A stretch of DNA of 64,000 nt from Alteribacter natronophilus (GCF_006007885.1 NZ_VCRO01000004.1:310001-374000), one strand, 5' to 3'. Numbered from the stretch's first letter, positions 27,219 through 36,039 are shown. Notes: a model not told the origin generated them from the sequence alone. Made by a program: numbers and translations.

Positions 27219-27862
27219 AGCAGACTGTCTGTGATAATGTTCATGAACCAATTATACCGAAGGAACCGTTTTACCAAGTAAAAGAAAATGATGGAGAAAC
27301 GTCAGAGGCATGAACTATTAGAAATAATAGAAAGGGTATGTATGTGGTCGTTGTGCCAAGTAGGGAGCGAAGTGCTACAAGTCGCATCTTATAAAAGAAG
27401 CCGTTCTCATGGAGATTGTGAAGACGGACTTTTATGAGGGGGATGAGTCAGATGGATAAAGAAGTAATGAAAAGAGATTTCCACAAGAAGGTGACTAACT
27501 ACTCCAAATGAAATGAGCGCGAAATTGAGAATGTAGAAGGCCGCATCGAAGTCCTCAAGCGTAGAAAAAAGGGCCTGGGCACGATGATGGCAGACGGGGA
27601 ACTGGACAGGGAAAGCTGCCAAATATCCATTAAAGATGCTGACAAAGAAAAAGCAATCCTTGAAGAAGATTTGGAGAGATTTCAGAATGAACAGGAACAG
27701 AACACGCTGGACAAAGCAAACATCGAGGAGAATTTTGCCGACTACCTTTTTTCGGGTTAAACAGTGATTGAAATCATCCATCGGGTAGTAGACAAACATC
27801 TTCGTGGATGGAACTCCGGATATTTATTACGGATTCTCGGAACTGGAACTGCATATGGCATC
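27219..27862 (+). pseudogene. Decayed 3' tail of a recombinase-3-like gene (copy 3)
   Basis: Starts at the recombinase DNVHEPI-PKE segment, includes remnants of the zinc-ribbon (GRCAK-like, CYKSHLIKEAVLM) and the coiled coil, and ends with the shared C-terminus. Several frameshifts and a stop (GGGTTAAACAGTG) are present. Longer than copy 2. Confidence 0.75.
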
Positions 27863-27864
27863 TA

Positions 27865-27892
27865 AAACACGGGCTGAGGCTCGTGTTTTTTT
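27865..27892 (+). terminator. Terminator kept after recombinase tail copy 3
   Basis: AACACGGGCTGAGGCTCGTGTTTTTTT, same as at 19506. Confidence 0.7.
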
Positions 27893-27985
27893 GAGGAACA
27901 TTTTTGGAACTATCTAAGTGTTTTTAAAAGCTTCACTTCTTAGCAACCGCCCAGCATTGGGGATAAATGATAATATATGGATTTT

Positions 27986-27996
27986 TATGCTAGGAT
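27986..27996 (+). promoter_or_regulatory. Extended -10 promoter of cargo block 3
   Basis: TATGCTAGGAT, about 66 nt before the kinase start; weaker match than the other two. Confidence 0.35.
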
Positions 27997-28061
27997 ATAG
28001 GGAGAATGCATTTTTAACAAAACTAGATTAATAAATACATTAAGGCTAAGGAGAAATAAAA

Positions 28062-29585
28062 ATGTCTATCCAAGATAAGAAAAATAAAATAAGAAGATTC
28101 ATTAAACAAGAAAAGTGTATTGATTCACCATTAGGTCCAATAACAGTAGAGGAGAGGATTGGTGAAGGGGGTAATGCCTTAGTCTATAGTAGTAAATTGG
28201 GGACCAAACAAGTTGCTCTTAAAATCCTTGCTGAAGATAACAAATCATCCAAATATAAAAGATTCATTACAGAGTTTAGAGAAATTGTTCAACTAGCTGA
28301 TACTGGAGCAGTAGTTCCAATATACTATTTAGGTCATATTAAAGTTAATGATACAGATTACCCCTATATGCTTATGAGAAAATATCCATTTACATTAGAA
28401 TCATGGAAAGAAAAGAATGAAATCTCAAATTTTGGTGATATAAAAGGGCTAATTATTCAATTATTTAATATTGTCGCCACCCTGCATAGTAAAGGTATTG
28501 TACACCGAGACTTGAAACCTGAGAACATACTCATGACTGAAGATAATCAAATGGTACTGGCCGATTTTGGTATATCTTGGTTCGACCCAGCTATTTATCA
28601 CCGGTTCGTTGAGACAAGGCGAGGCGATAGAATGGCGAACTTTGACTTTTCCGCTCCTGAGCAATTCGTCAAAGGAAGTGTGGCTCACCCCACTATGGAC
28701 ATCTTCGCTTTAGGACAAATAATCACATGGTTAATTACCGGTGGTGTTGCAAGAGGAAACAGAGAACCCTTAGATAGAGTTGATAATTCTTTCAGTTCGA
28801 TTGAACCAATGGTAAGTACTATGTTAAATCGCGAAATAGAACAACGACCGCAAAGCATTGATGATGCGAAAGCTATTTGGGATAAGATAATCATTCAGAA
28901 CGAGCAAAATTATAATCTTCAACAGCAAATGAATAAAGTTATAGTAGACTTAGAAAAGTTTAATGAAGTCTTACTCAATTGTTTTCCTGGAAAAAGAGGA
29001 CTGATAGACACAACTGACTCAACTAAGATAGATATGGTCTTTACCGAACTGAGTGAAATAATTGGTAAAGTTAACCTGTGGTGGACCCAGGGCGATAGTA
29101 ACAGTTCTATTGGGAGAAAATTCAATAAGATTAATACAAATGAATGGGTTATGGATAGTACAGAAATAGTTATTGAAAAAATGTGGGCTATGAAACAATC
29201 TCATTCTCTTGACCACCAATTTATCTTAATTAAAACTAAGGCAATGTCTGATTTTAGCATTTATGGTGATGGAGGGAAATACGAATGGAGTGAAGCTGGC
29301 TGGTTTAAGAATAAATATATTACTAGAGAAGAATATGATGATGGGGTAGCAGAGATGGATGGCACTATAGTTAAATTAGATGGAACTGCTGAAGTAAGGG
29401 GAAGAAATCTTATACCTCAATTTTATTTTTTGGCTACTCAGTCACACCCTATATTAATTTCTAATAATGATTTAGTTGTATCAGATATATACAAGAATCT
29501 ATTGGTGAGAGGGGAACTAATGGAAGAGGATATATATAAGTTAATCCGCTTAAGGAAACATGAGATATCTTCAATGCTAAATTAA
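28062..29585 (+). CDS. Hanks-type Ser/Thr protein kinase
   Basis: 507 aa; ATG with AAGGAG upstream. The kinase domain covers about residues 25-280: glycine loop GEGGNALVYS (34-43), Lys54 in VALKIL, HRDLKPEN (148-155, catalytic Asp150) and DFG (168-170), so it looks active. Residues 290-507 are a soluble domain of unknown type, with conserved-looking DGVAEMDGTIVKLDGTAEVRG. There is no TM or PASTA repeat, unlike housekeeping PrkC. Promoter and position put it in one cassette with the P-loop NTPase that follows 154 nt later. Kinases in such islands can be anti-phage (Stk2 type); that role is inferred. Confidence 0.8.
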   Translation: MSIQDKKNKIRRFIKQEKCIDSPLGPITVEERIGEGGNALVYSSKLGTKQVALKILAEDNKSSKYKRFITEFREIVQLADTGAVVPIYYLGHIKVNDTDYPYMLMRKYPFTLESWKEKNEISNFGDIKGLIIQLFNIVATLHSKGIVHRDLKPENILMTEDNQMVLADFGISWFDPAIYHRFVETRRGDRMANFDFSAPEQFVKGSVAHPTMDIFALGQIITWLITGGVARGNREPLDRVDNSFSSIEPMVSTMLNREIEQRPQSIDDAKAIWDKIIIQNEQNYNLQQQMNKVIVDLEKFNEVLLNCFPGKRGLIDTTDSTKIDMVFTELSEIIGKVNLWWTQGDSNSSIGRKFNKINTNEWVMDSTEIVIEKMWAMKQSHSLDHQFILIKTKAMSDFSIYGDGGKYEWSEAGWFKNKYITREEYDDGVAEMDGTIVKLDGTAEVRGRNLIPQFYFLATQSHPILISNNDLVVSDIYKNLLVRGELMEEDIYKLIRLRKHEISSMLN

Positions 29586-29739
29586 TCATAAAAACTAACT
29601 TTTTATTTATATTCTAAACCTGTAAAAAGCGCTTGTTCTAATATTGAGAATAATCGTAATTTCTTTTAATGTAATGTGAAACTGTAGCTTGGAAACGAAT
29701 GAATAGTCTTTGTGAAATCTATTAAATGAGGTGGTTTAG

Positions 29740-31554
29740 GTGATTTTAGAAGACACGATTATGGATTATTTAAAAAAAGATAATGTCAATTTTGCCTTAT
29801 TAATAAAGGGGGAGTGGGGAAGTGGTAAAACTCACTTTTGGAATAAAGTGTTGAAGAAAAAAATAGCTTATGAGTTAGGTGAGGATAGAATTAACTATGT
29901 GTCTTTATATGGTATTAGCAATATAGAGTCATTAAAAAGAGATGTTTATGGGAAATATATAAGCTTAAAAGGGTTTAGTGAACAAAGAATTAAAAGAAAA
30001 GAGGCAGGAATTGCTGCAGTAAAGTCATTGGCGCAAGGTGTTACAAACTACTATGGAGTATCTAGTAATGAGATAGAATTCGACTATGAGAAGTTAATTA
30101 ATATTGATGAAACCATTTTTTGTATAGATGATTTTGAAAGGACACAACTACCAACAACAGAAGTGATGGGTTTTTTAAATAATCTTGTTGAACATAGCGG
30201 TGTGAAAATGATTATTCTAGCAAACGAAAACGAGATAGAGGATGAGGATTACCCAAAGGTAAAAGAAAAGCTTATCGGAAAAACTTTAACTTTTAATCTA
30301 AATGAAAATGAAGTTATACCAGAGATTCTTGAAATTTCCATTTCAAATAAACTTTTGCTTAACGACCTTAAACGGAATACTCAATCTATCATTAAGGCGT
30401 TTGGCAATAGTAACACTAACAATTTAAGAGCACTTATACAAGCTCTAGGAGATATAGAAAGTATATACGAAACTGTAGGAGAGGAGAAAATCAGTGAGGT
30501 TAATAAGGATTATAAAGACAGTTTAATTCTTTTCACAATAATTTTATCTTTACAGATAAAAACAAATAGAGTTAGTAGCAAAATATTTAATTCTATTAAT
30601 TCATTAGGTGATTTTGAGAGTAGGAGAGTAAAGGAGGATGCAAAAAGAAGAATAAATGAGTCGAAAGGGAAGGCTGTCAAACTAGAAGGTTTATTAGATT
30701 TTAGCAAGAATTACCTTGAAGGGTATAATATGCAGAGAAAATTTTATAATTCTTCTAAATTATTAGTGTGTAATGGAAATTTAGATAAGGAAAAAATAAC
30801 ACAAGAGTTGAATGAATTAATCACCTTGCAGAATACACCACCTAGTTATGTTTCTCAGATATTAAACATGTATACAATACCAGATGACGAAATAGTTCAA
30901 GTAACTAATAAGGCATTAGCTGAAATAAAGCAAGGAACCCCCCTTTTGTCTAATTACTCACCATGTTTTTATATGATAAATGAATTAATAGAATCTAATG
31001 TAGTTACCTTACACATAGATGAAGTTTTTAGTATTTTCGAAGAAGGTATCCAAAAGAATACCTACATTAATGAATATAAAGGTAGAGTCTTATACTCATT
31101 AGTAAATATAGAAAAAAATGTTGTAAAGCAAGTTAACACTAAGATAATGGAATTCGTGGATGAAAAAGAACATGAGAATATACTGGCTGAAAAAAAAGAT
31201 TTTATGACTAATGCTTTTAATAATGATACTAGAGATTTTTTCCTGCAAGAATTTCATAGGCGCTCTGAAGAATTGTCAAAACACACTATAAAACCATCCG
31301 AATTTCTAGAAAAAGGTTTACTAAACTTCGAAAATGAGGAATTAAATTCTTTCGATATGTCTTTACGGGTAAGGTTTAAAGAGACCAATTTAAGTCCACA
31401 AACTAAAGATTGGATTATTGAATTAAAAAATGAGATTGAATGTTACTTAGTAAAACAAAGTGAATCAGTGTTAAGTCATTTAATACTTAAAAGAATCATA
31501 GATACTTTAAATGCGTTAATTGAGTTTAAAGAGGAGCCTGAAGTAGAAGAATAA
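29740..31554 (+). CDS. KAP-like P-loop NTPase
   Basis: 604 aa; GTG start with GAGGTGG 6 nt upstream. Residues 18-32 hold Walker A (LIKGEWGSGKTHFW) and about 130-137 Walker B (IFCIDDFERTQ), followed by a sensor-like IILANENEIED. This is the layout of KAP/STAND-related cytoplasmic ATPases. From about 260 on it is a long helical region without TM segments. KAP-type NTPases are common in defence islands. The KAP label is by motif only. With the kinase it forms a candidate two-gene module. Confidence 0.65.
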   Translation: MILEDTIMDYLKKDNVNFALLIKGEWGSGKTHFWNKVLKKKIAYELGEDRINYVSLYGISNIESLKRDVYGKYISLKGFSEQRIKRKEAGIAAVKSLAQGVTNYYGVSSNEIEFDYEKLINIDETIFCIDDFERTQLPTTEVMGFLNNLVEHSGVKMIILANENEIEDEDYPKVKEKLIGKTLTFNLNENEVIPEILEISISNKLLLNDLKRNTQSIIKAFGNSNTNNLRALIQALGDIESIYETVGEEKISEVNKDYKDSLILFTIILSLQIKTNRVSSKIFNSINSLGDFESRRVKEDAKRRINESKGKAVKLEGLLDFSKNYLEGYNMQRKFYNSSKLLVCNGNLDKEKITQELNELITLQNTPPSYVSQILNMYTIPDDEIVQVTNKALAEIKQGTPLLSNYSPCFYMINELIESNVVTLHIDEVFSIFEEGIQKNTYINEYKGRVLYSLVNIEKNVVKQVNTKIMEFVDEKEHENILAEKKDFMTNAFNNDTRDFFLQEFHRRSEELSKHTIKPSEFLEKGLLNFENEELNSFDMSLRVRFKETNLSPQTKDWIIELKNEIECYLVKQSESVLSHLILKRIIDTLNALIEFKEEPEVEE

Positions 31555-31682
31555 ATTTTTAATATAATCCAAGGTAGTTACTAGAGTAATTATACTACAA
31601 ATTTTACTTTATATTACAAAAAATCTCCCATATGTTATGTTAGAACCGACATAACTACAGAAACCGGGTGATAACGATAACG

Positions 31683-31880
31683 ATGGGAGCAACTTCTTTT
31701 TTTAGAGGTGAGTGGGATGTACTCGCTAACTTAGGGGAGCCCGCTGAAAATAACGTTTATCATGACCCGCAGACCACGATTGTGAAGTTGCGCCTGTTTG
31801 GGGAAAAGGTAGCGAAGATGATTCTGGCTGCCGAGGGAATTAAGGAAGCTCCCCGAACGACGCAGGTGGTAATACCCTGA
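31683..31880 (+). pseudogene. N-terminal fragment of a restriction HsdR/DUF4145-type protein
   Basis: ATSFFRGEWDVLANLGEPAE and TIVKLRLFGEKVAKMILAAEG match the N-terminal helical (DUF4145-like) region of type I restriction R subunits and related DEAD-box helicases, which are ~1000 aa. Here the frame stops after ~66 residues. A stop-containing remnant; the rest is gone. Confidence 0.5.
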
Positions 31881-32201
31881 GCCGGGAACGGCTCATTGAA
31901 AGTAATCCTCATAGTGAGTTCGTGAATTAGGGTATGGTTTCTGTACAATCAAAACCAAATCTTTCGTTACAGTTGGAAGAGAAGCGTCTATCTCTCATTT
32001 CTTTAAATGTTATTTGAGTCATGTCAAATTTAGGGGCGACCTTCACTCCGTACAAAAATAAATATTCTTTTTAATGAGTATCCCCTTTGGTCAGAATGAC
32101 TAGATTTAAGAACGTATGCTGGGTTGTTCTTTAGGGGTGTATCTTAATGACCAATTACTCGGAAATGAATGAGCGTCCACAGTAGGTGCGCCCAATATTT
32201 T
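31881..32201. other. Intergenic stretch with little content
   Basis: A 31-codon minus-strand frame (31927-32022, MTQITFKEMRDRRFSSNCNE...) looks protein-like but lacks a ribosome site and is probably another fragment. Otherwise I see nothing. Confidence 0.3.
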
Positions 32202-33812
32202 TTATAAATCATTAATTAAGCCGGGTACATATCTTTCGAAAACATAATCTTCCCATCCTTTTTCTAGCCGTCTTTCAACCTGCCAGACAGGCATGTTCAA
32301 AAATAATCCAACTTGAGCACAATTCTTAAATTCACCAATGAAAACTTTACTTTTCTTTATAATTTTATAGACTTTAATAGTCCCGTAAGTCTTCTTTAAT
32401 TGGTGGATTGCACGTTTTCTTTTCTGAGGGTAAACCTTTTTCTTCCATTCATCTGAATAATCACGTTTTCGGATAAAAATATATCCTTTAGCGGCGTTTT
32501 GTCTCTTGTTTAAACAACGTTCAATATCATAGTAAGCAAGTGGGCGTTCGTTGGAGTGTGGGTCATGGTTGTTTAAGTAAGTTAAAGCTTTATTATACCC
32601 AATAAATGGCCCTAAGGGTGATGGGTCATTATAATGAAAGGCATAAAAGGATTTTTCTTGAAATTTATTCTCTCTGTACATCTTTATTATTTCTTTTGAT
32701 AAAGAAAGAGTATTGTATAAATTGCTATGGACAATTTGAGTGACGGTTTCGTAGGAGATTCCAGTAGCTTTAGAAATTTCTTTAAGTGATGATTCTCCTG
32801 CTTTTAAGCAATCAAAAATTGCTACAAGTACTTTTGAATAGTAGCCTTCAAAATCACGATTGTTTCTAAATTCGTTAATCTTATTTGCCAAATTGTTTAT
32901 ATCGTGAAGGAGCTTTTTTGTTTTTTTTCTGTTTAGCTGCAGTAATTTTGCCCACGTATAAATACTCATCATAGTTACTGATGAGGATAACTTTGTGATT
33001 TCATCTCGTTCCCCGAAAAGATACAGCACTAAAACACTGCTATATACTTGTGGATACTTTGTGACTTCTTTTCCATTTAAGATGGCTTCAATTGAAGGTT
33101 TTGATGTTTTGAAATCTATTGCTGTTTCAAAGTCTGAAGTTAAGGCATCTGGCTCTTGTAAATCATCATTGTTAAGATATCTGTTTTTACTCGAATCCGT
33201 TATTAAATCTGTATGTTTATTGATAATTGCTTCAATTTCAGCATGAACAATTCTACCTTCAGCAACTTTATAGTCGCAAGGTATAATAGAATTTCCAGAA
33301 ATGCCACAATGTTCAGATAGAAATTCATTGAAATTTCGACCTAAATTTAATTTGTTCTTGTATTCCAACCAAACATCATAAAGACCCCGACATTGCTTAA
33401 TTACTTCAGTTACATTTATCTTTTTATTAATATCAATAATTAGAAACAATAAAGTTCGAATTTGATTTAAATCCAACCTTCTTGGATGATTAATCCAATA
33501 GAATTTCTTTTGCACAAGTGAATCAGGTAGTCTGTTATTGAAATAATGCTCTGCAAGCTCTTTTTTTGTGTAAAATTCATTGTTTATTGGGGGATAAAAG
33601 CAGATAAACTCAACTTGATTAATCCATACATCAATGAATGAACCTTTAAATTTTAATTGAGCTTTTTGATTTTTGTTGTTTGCAAATGGTACATACTTGT
33701 TCCACATACCGCCACGCCACTTCAGAATTTCACCGTTTTCATCTATAGTTATGAGCTTTTCCGACATAAGGTGTTTTATATTTTGTAAGTGTTGTTGGAG
33801 TAGTGAATCCAT
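32202..33812 (-). CDS. Uncharacterised protein with HTH and modular DNA-binding-like C-terminus
   Basis: 536 aa; ATG with AAGGAG 8 nt upstream. Nothing matches a family I can name. The N-terminal third is alpha/beta (WRGGMWNKYVPF, FICFYPPINNEFY). There is a predicted HTH near 350-370 (LKEISKATGISYETVTQIVHS). The C-terminal ~130 residues contain repeated FIGYNKALTYL and AAKGYIFIRKRDYSD, then EFKNCAQVGLFLNMPVWQVE segments, like the NUMOD/IENR modules of homing endonucleases that bind DNA. No HNH or GIY-YIG core was found. Last gene of the island, reading away from attR. Confidence 0.55.
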   Translation of the reverse strand: MDSLLQQHLQNIKHLMSEKLITIDENGEILKWRGGMWNKYVPFANNKNQKAQLKFKGSFIDVWINQVEFICFYPPINNEFYTKKELAEHYFNNRLPDSLVQKKFYWINHPRRLDLNQIRTLLFLIIDINKKINVTEVIKQCRGLYDVWLEYKNKLNLGRNFNEFLSEHCGISGNSIIPCDYKVAEGRIVHAEIEAIINKHTDLITDSSKNRYLNNDDLQEPDALTSDFETAIDFKTSKPSIEAILNGKEVTKYPQVYSSVLVLYLFGERDEITKLSSSVTMMSIYTWAKLLQLNRKKTKKLLHDINNLANKINEFRNNRDFEGYYSKVLVAIFDCLKAGESSLKEISKATGISYETVTQIVHSNLYNTLSLSKEIIKMYRENKFQEKSFYAFHYNDPSPLGPFIGYNKALTYLNNHDPHSNERPLAYYDIERCLNKRQNAAKGYIFIRKRDYSDEWKKKVYPQKRKRAIHQLKKTYGTIKVYKIIKKSKVFIGEFKNCAQVGLFLNMPVWQVERRLEKGWEDYVFERYVPGLINDL

Positions 33813-33928
33813 ATTATGTGGCTCCTTTAAGTATTATAAAAACATTTTAGACAATGAGGATAAGGAGTATTCATTATTTAATGTTAAAGTTTTTCCTTAA
33901 GCAAAATCCCACCACACCCCATCATATT

Positions 33929-33966
33929 TTGTCTGCGACACAACGTCCACACATGTGGAGTGCGTA
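33929..33966 (+). other. attR: right junction of the island
   Basis: Inner half 33929-33950 (TTGTCTGCGACAC...CGTCCAC), core ACAT 33951-33954, outer half GTGGAGTGCGTA 33955-33966. The outer half is the exact reverse complement of the outer half of attL; the inner half matches that of attL in 21 of 22 positions when reversed. Confidence 0.85.
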
Positions 33967-33993
33967 GCGTAAACCTAATAAATTCCGAATCGA

Positions 33994-34027
33994 CGAAAGC
34001 TTTCACACTCTGTGAAGGCTTTTTAAA
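33994..34027. terminator. Hairpin terminator-like sequence right of attR
   Basis: AAAGCTTTCACAC / TGTGAAGGCTTTTTA. A better copy of the same hairpin is at 58153. The rest of 34030-34335 shows no gene. Confidence 0.5.
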
Positions 34028-34335
34028 TTTGGAGGGATCCTGTATTGTTGGTGAACATTAGAACTGTCCTACTTGTTTTTGCAGGAAATAACGAGCGATG
34101 TATCGGTAAGAACACCCATGAAAGAAGAAGTTAACGGCTGTCATTAACACCGTAAGCAGGTTGCACCTGTGTGTAATCCTCAATTTCCACCTTCTGATTC
34201 TAACCAGCACTGATCCCTTTTTTATGTGTTCTTCCAAACTTTTGAGGCATTCCCCCAGATTGGGCTGGGTGGCAAGCTTCGAAAATGGCCTTCAGGCAAT
34301 AAGTTAATGTTGTATAGGTTGAAGGTGGTGAGTAG

Positions 34336-34812
34336 ATGGGTAGGCGAATAAATCATAATGAACGTGATATCGAGTCGTTAGCAAGGCTCATGATGTCGGA
34401 GGCGGTTGGTGAAGGCGCTGTTGGAATGCAGATGGTTGGTACGGTTGTGGCCAACCGGGTGGAGGCAGACTGTGGTCCTGACTTCGAAAATTTACGCACG
34501 ATCAATCATGCCATTTATCAGGAAATCCCGGGTACTGGGATCCCTCATTTCGAGCCCGTCTTAAATGGATCTCTGTATACACAGCGGCCCGACGAGTCTG
34601 ACCTGGAGAGGGCAGAGGATATCCTGAGCGGGTTCCGGGAGCCGCGGTCGAGAATGAGCCTGTGGTTTTTTAACCCGAGTCCTGACAGATCATTCCGGGA
34701 GCCCTGTACAGACACGATGCCAAGATCCCCGATGACGCAGTTTGAGTTTGCACATAAAAATCATTGCTTCTATGTCGGTGTACCGGGCTATTGTCCGGAG
34801 TTTTACGGCTAA
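34336..34812 (+). CDS. cwlJ: Spore cortex-lytic enzyme CwlJ (hydrolase_2/SleB catalytic family)
   Basis: 158 aa with the SleB/CwlJ domain: ESLARLMMSEAVGEG (catalytic Glu region), MVGTVVANRVEADC, FEPVLNGSLY and the C-terminal HKNHCFYVGVPGYCPEFYG. It degrades the spore cortex during germination and is held in the coat. No signal peptide, as expected for CwlJ made in the mother cell. GGTGGTGAG precedes the ATG. gerQ, whose product CwlJ needs for localisation, follows at 26 nt, supporting the CwlJ rather than SleB assignment. Confidence 0.9.
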   Translation: MGRRINHNERDIESLARLMMSEAVGEGAVGMQMVGTVVANRVEADCGPDFENLRTINHAIYQEIPGTGIPHFEPVLNGSLYTQRPDESDLERAEDILSGFREPRSRMSLWFFNPSPDRSFREPCTDTMPRSPMTQFEFAHKNHCFYVGVPGYCPEFYG

Positions 34813-34837
34813 AATAAAGAATTGGAGAGGATTTACA

Positions 34838-35356
34838 GTGACATTAGGACACTCTGGTTATTATCCGATGAATCATGTTCCGGGTTATCATTCTGCATAT
34901 AGACAACAGGGGCAGAACGTACAGCAGCAGAACGGACAACAGCCCCACCAGCAGCAACAGCTTCAACAGTTTCAACAACCTCAACAGCAGCAAAACGGCT
35001 TCCCACCTTCCGGACCGGCATTTGCCACCCCGGTGGTTCCGGCGGGGACCTGGCAGCAATTCCCGGGACGTGTGGTGGAAGAATCCTTTATCGAGAACAT
35101 CCTTCGGTACAACAAAGGTAAGATCGGGACCTTCTATTATACGTACCGGGGGAACACCAGCTGGAATGCGATGGTGTACACAGGGCGCGTGGAAACGGCG
35201 GGCCGTGACCATATTATCATCAGCGACCCGGCCACCGGTAAACGGTACCTGCTTCTGATGTCCAATCTTGACTGGGTGGAATTCGACGAACGAATCAACT
35301 ACCCTGACTTTGGAATCAGTGAGGAAATTCAGGCTGCGATGATCGAATCGGATTGA
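34838..35356 (+). CDS. gerQ: Spore coat protein GerQ
   Basis: 172 aa; GTG start with GGAGAGG upstream. The N-terminal half is Gln/Pro-rich low complexity (QQQQLQQFQQPQQQQ). The C-terminal half is the GerQ domain (VVEESFIENILRYNKGK, GTFYYTYRGNTSWNAMVY, GRDHIIISDPATGKRYLL). It is a coat protein cross-linked by transglutaminase and required for CwlJ to be present in the coat. Operon with cwlJ, followed by a terminator. Confidence 0.92.
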   Translation: MTLGHSGYYPMNHVPGYHSAYRQQGQNVQQQNGQQPHQQQQLQQFQQPQQQQNGFPPSGPAFATPVVPAGTWQQFPGRVVEESFIENILRYNKGKIGTFYYTYRGNTSWNAMVYTGRVETAGRDHIIISDPATGKRYLLLMSNLDWVEFDERINYPDFGISEEIQAAMIESD

Positions 35357-35370
35357 TGATAAGAACGCTG

Positions 35371-35408
35371 AAAACCCGCTAATCCATTCAGGGATTTTGC
35401 GGGTTTTT
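35371..35408 (+). terminator. Terminator of cwlJ-gerQ
   Basis: AAAACCCGC...GCGGGTTTTT arms with an inner AATCC/GGATT stem. Confidence 0.75.
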
Positions 35409-35531
35409 GGTGGTTCCAGTCATCAGCAAAGATTATTCCAGATGCGCGGTGGAAACATCGAATGGGAAGTGTGACAGCTTAGAGTGTTACATAACGGGGA
35501 GCAGATATGACTTTCAGAATGCTTTTATTTC

Positions 35532-35569
35532 CACTACCTCCACACATGTGGAGGTAGTGTCTCAGACAA
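35532..35569 (+). other. Relic att site (attL-like) of a second, related element
   Basis: CACTACCTCCAC-ACAT-GTGGAGGTAGTG, a perfect 12-bp palindrome around the same ACAT core (35544-35547), continuing into TCTCAGACAA, which matches the inner half of the main attL. Integrase-tail sequence follows, as at 2303. Confidence 0.7.
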
Positions 35570-35690
35570 TTTACGTGGATAATTAACAATTCATCGAACC
35601 GGTAAAGCACCGTTGGTTCTTCCTTTTTGCTGACTTCAATCCGCAGATAGGGTACTGAAGCGCGAATACGCCACCTCATTTTGTCGACAT
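35570..35690 (-). pseudogene. Decayed 3' tail of an integrase like 2316-3800
   Basis: Minus-strand frame RIEVSKKEEPTVLYRF matches the C-terminus of the island integrase (RIEVSKKGEPTVIYRF), and nucleotide similarity extends about 110 bp. The rest of the gene is absent. Position relative to the att relic is the same as in the intact element. The remaining 35691-35840 has no gene. Confidence 0.75.
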
Positions 35691-35847
35691 TATTATTCCC
35701 TGTGAAACTTTGGAAGTTAATCGTGGATTCAATGTAAATGTTATTCTGCATTGGCGGTTGCTGAAGAACTTGTAAAAGAAAAGGAAGGTACATGCAGGAG
35801 AACCGTACTATAAATTTTAAAATATAAATTTGTTAACAGTACGGAGG

Positions 35848-35976
35848 ATGCCTACCAAATATAATAAATTAGTAAGCCAAAATGTTAATACTAAACTACA
35901 AAACATTAGTCCTTCTATCAAACAAGCTGCGGAACTGGTAAACGCGATTCTTAATGATCAAATAGGATGTCTATAA
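35848..35976 (+). CDS. Possible small ORF, 42 aa
   Basis: MPTKYNKLVSQNVNTKLQNI... looks protein-like and helical, but the GGAGG abuts the ATG (no spacer), so the start is doubtful. No family recognised. Confidence 0.35.
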   Translation: MPTKYNKLVSQNVNTKLQNISPSIKQAAELVNAILNDQIGCL

Positions 35977-35995
35977 ATGACAATAAAGTAATCGA

Positions 35996-36039
35996 GAAAG
36001 GCTGTCAGCAGGAAAACCTCTCCTGCCGACAGCCTTTTT
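35996..36039 (+). terminator. Terminator, target of the group II intron fragment
   Basis: AAGGCTGTC-GCAGGA / TCCTGC-GACAGCCTTTTT; the intron-like sequence begins directly after the T-run, the usual insertion point of class C introns. Confidence 0.75.

Larger units (their letters stand above)
2279..33952. mobile_element. ~31.7-kb integrative genomic island (serine integrase)
   Basis: Bounded by attL (core 2277-2280) and attR (core 33951-33954). Joining the two outer halves rebuilds a 28-bp attB with perfect 12-bp palindromic arms around ACAT; joining the inner halves rebuilds a 48-bp attP with 22-bp arms differing at one position. The integrase sits just inside attL. The interior is AT-rich and holds defence-type genes, recombinases, antibiotic-resistance-type genes and broken fragments. 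I see no capsid, portal, terminase, relaxase or type IV secretion genes, so it looks like a defence/cargo island rather than a prophage or ICE. Excision would restore the host order dus-cwlJ-gerQ. Confidence 0.85.

Noticed and set aside
2279-33952. Prophage or ICE
   Set aside because: No structural, packaging, lysis, relaxase or type IV secretion genes were recognised.
2265-33966. Invertible segment flanked by inverted repeats
   Set aside because: The arms look inverted, but the ACAT core is in direct orientation and the inner and outer half-sites differ in type, so recombination would excise, not invert, the segment.
34844-35258. Long frames opposite or shifted against gerQ
   Set aside because: Shadows of the Gln-rich gerQ coding sequence in other frames.
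35479-35793. Minus-strand frame of 104 codons near gerQ
   Set aside because: Only a short stretch is meaningful (the decayed integrase C-terminus); the rest is noise on both sides of the att relic.
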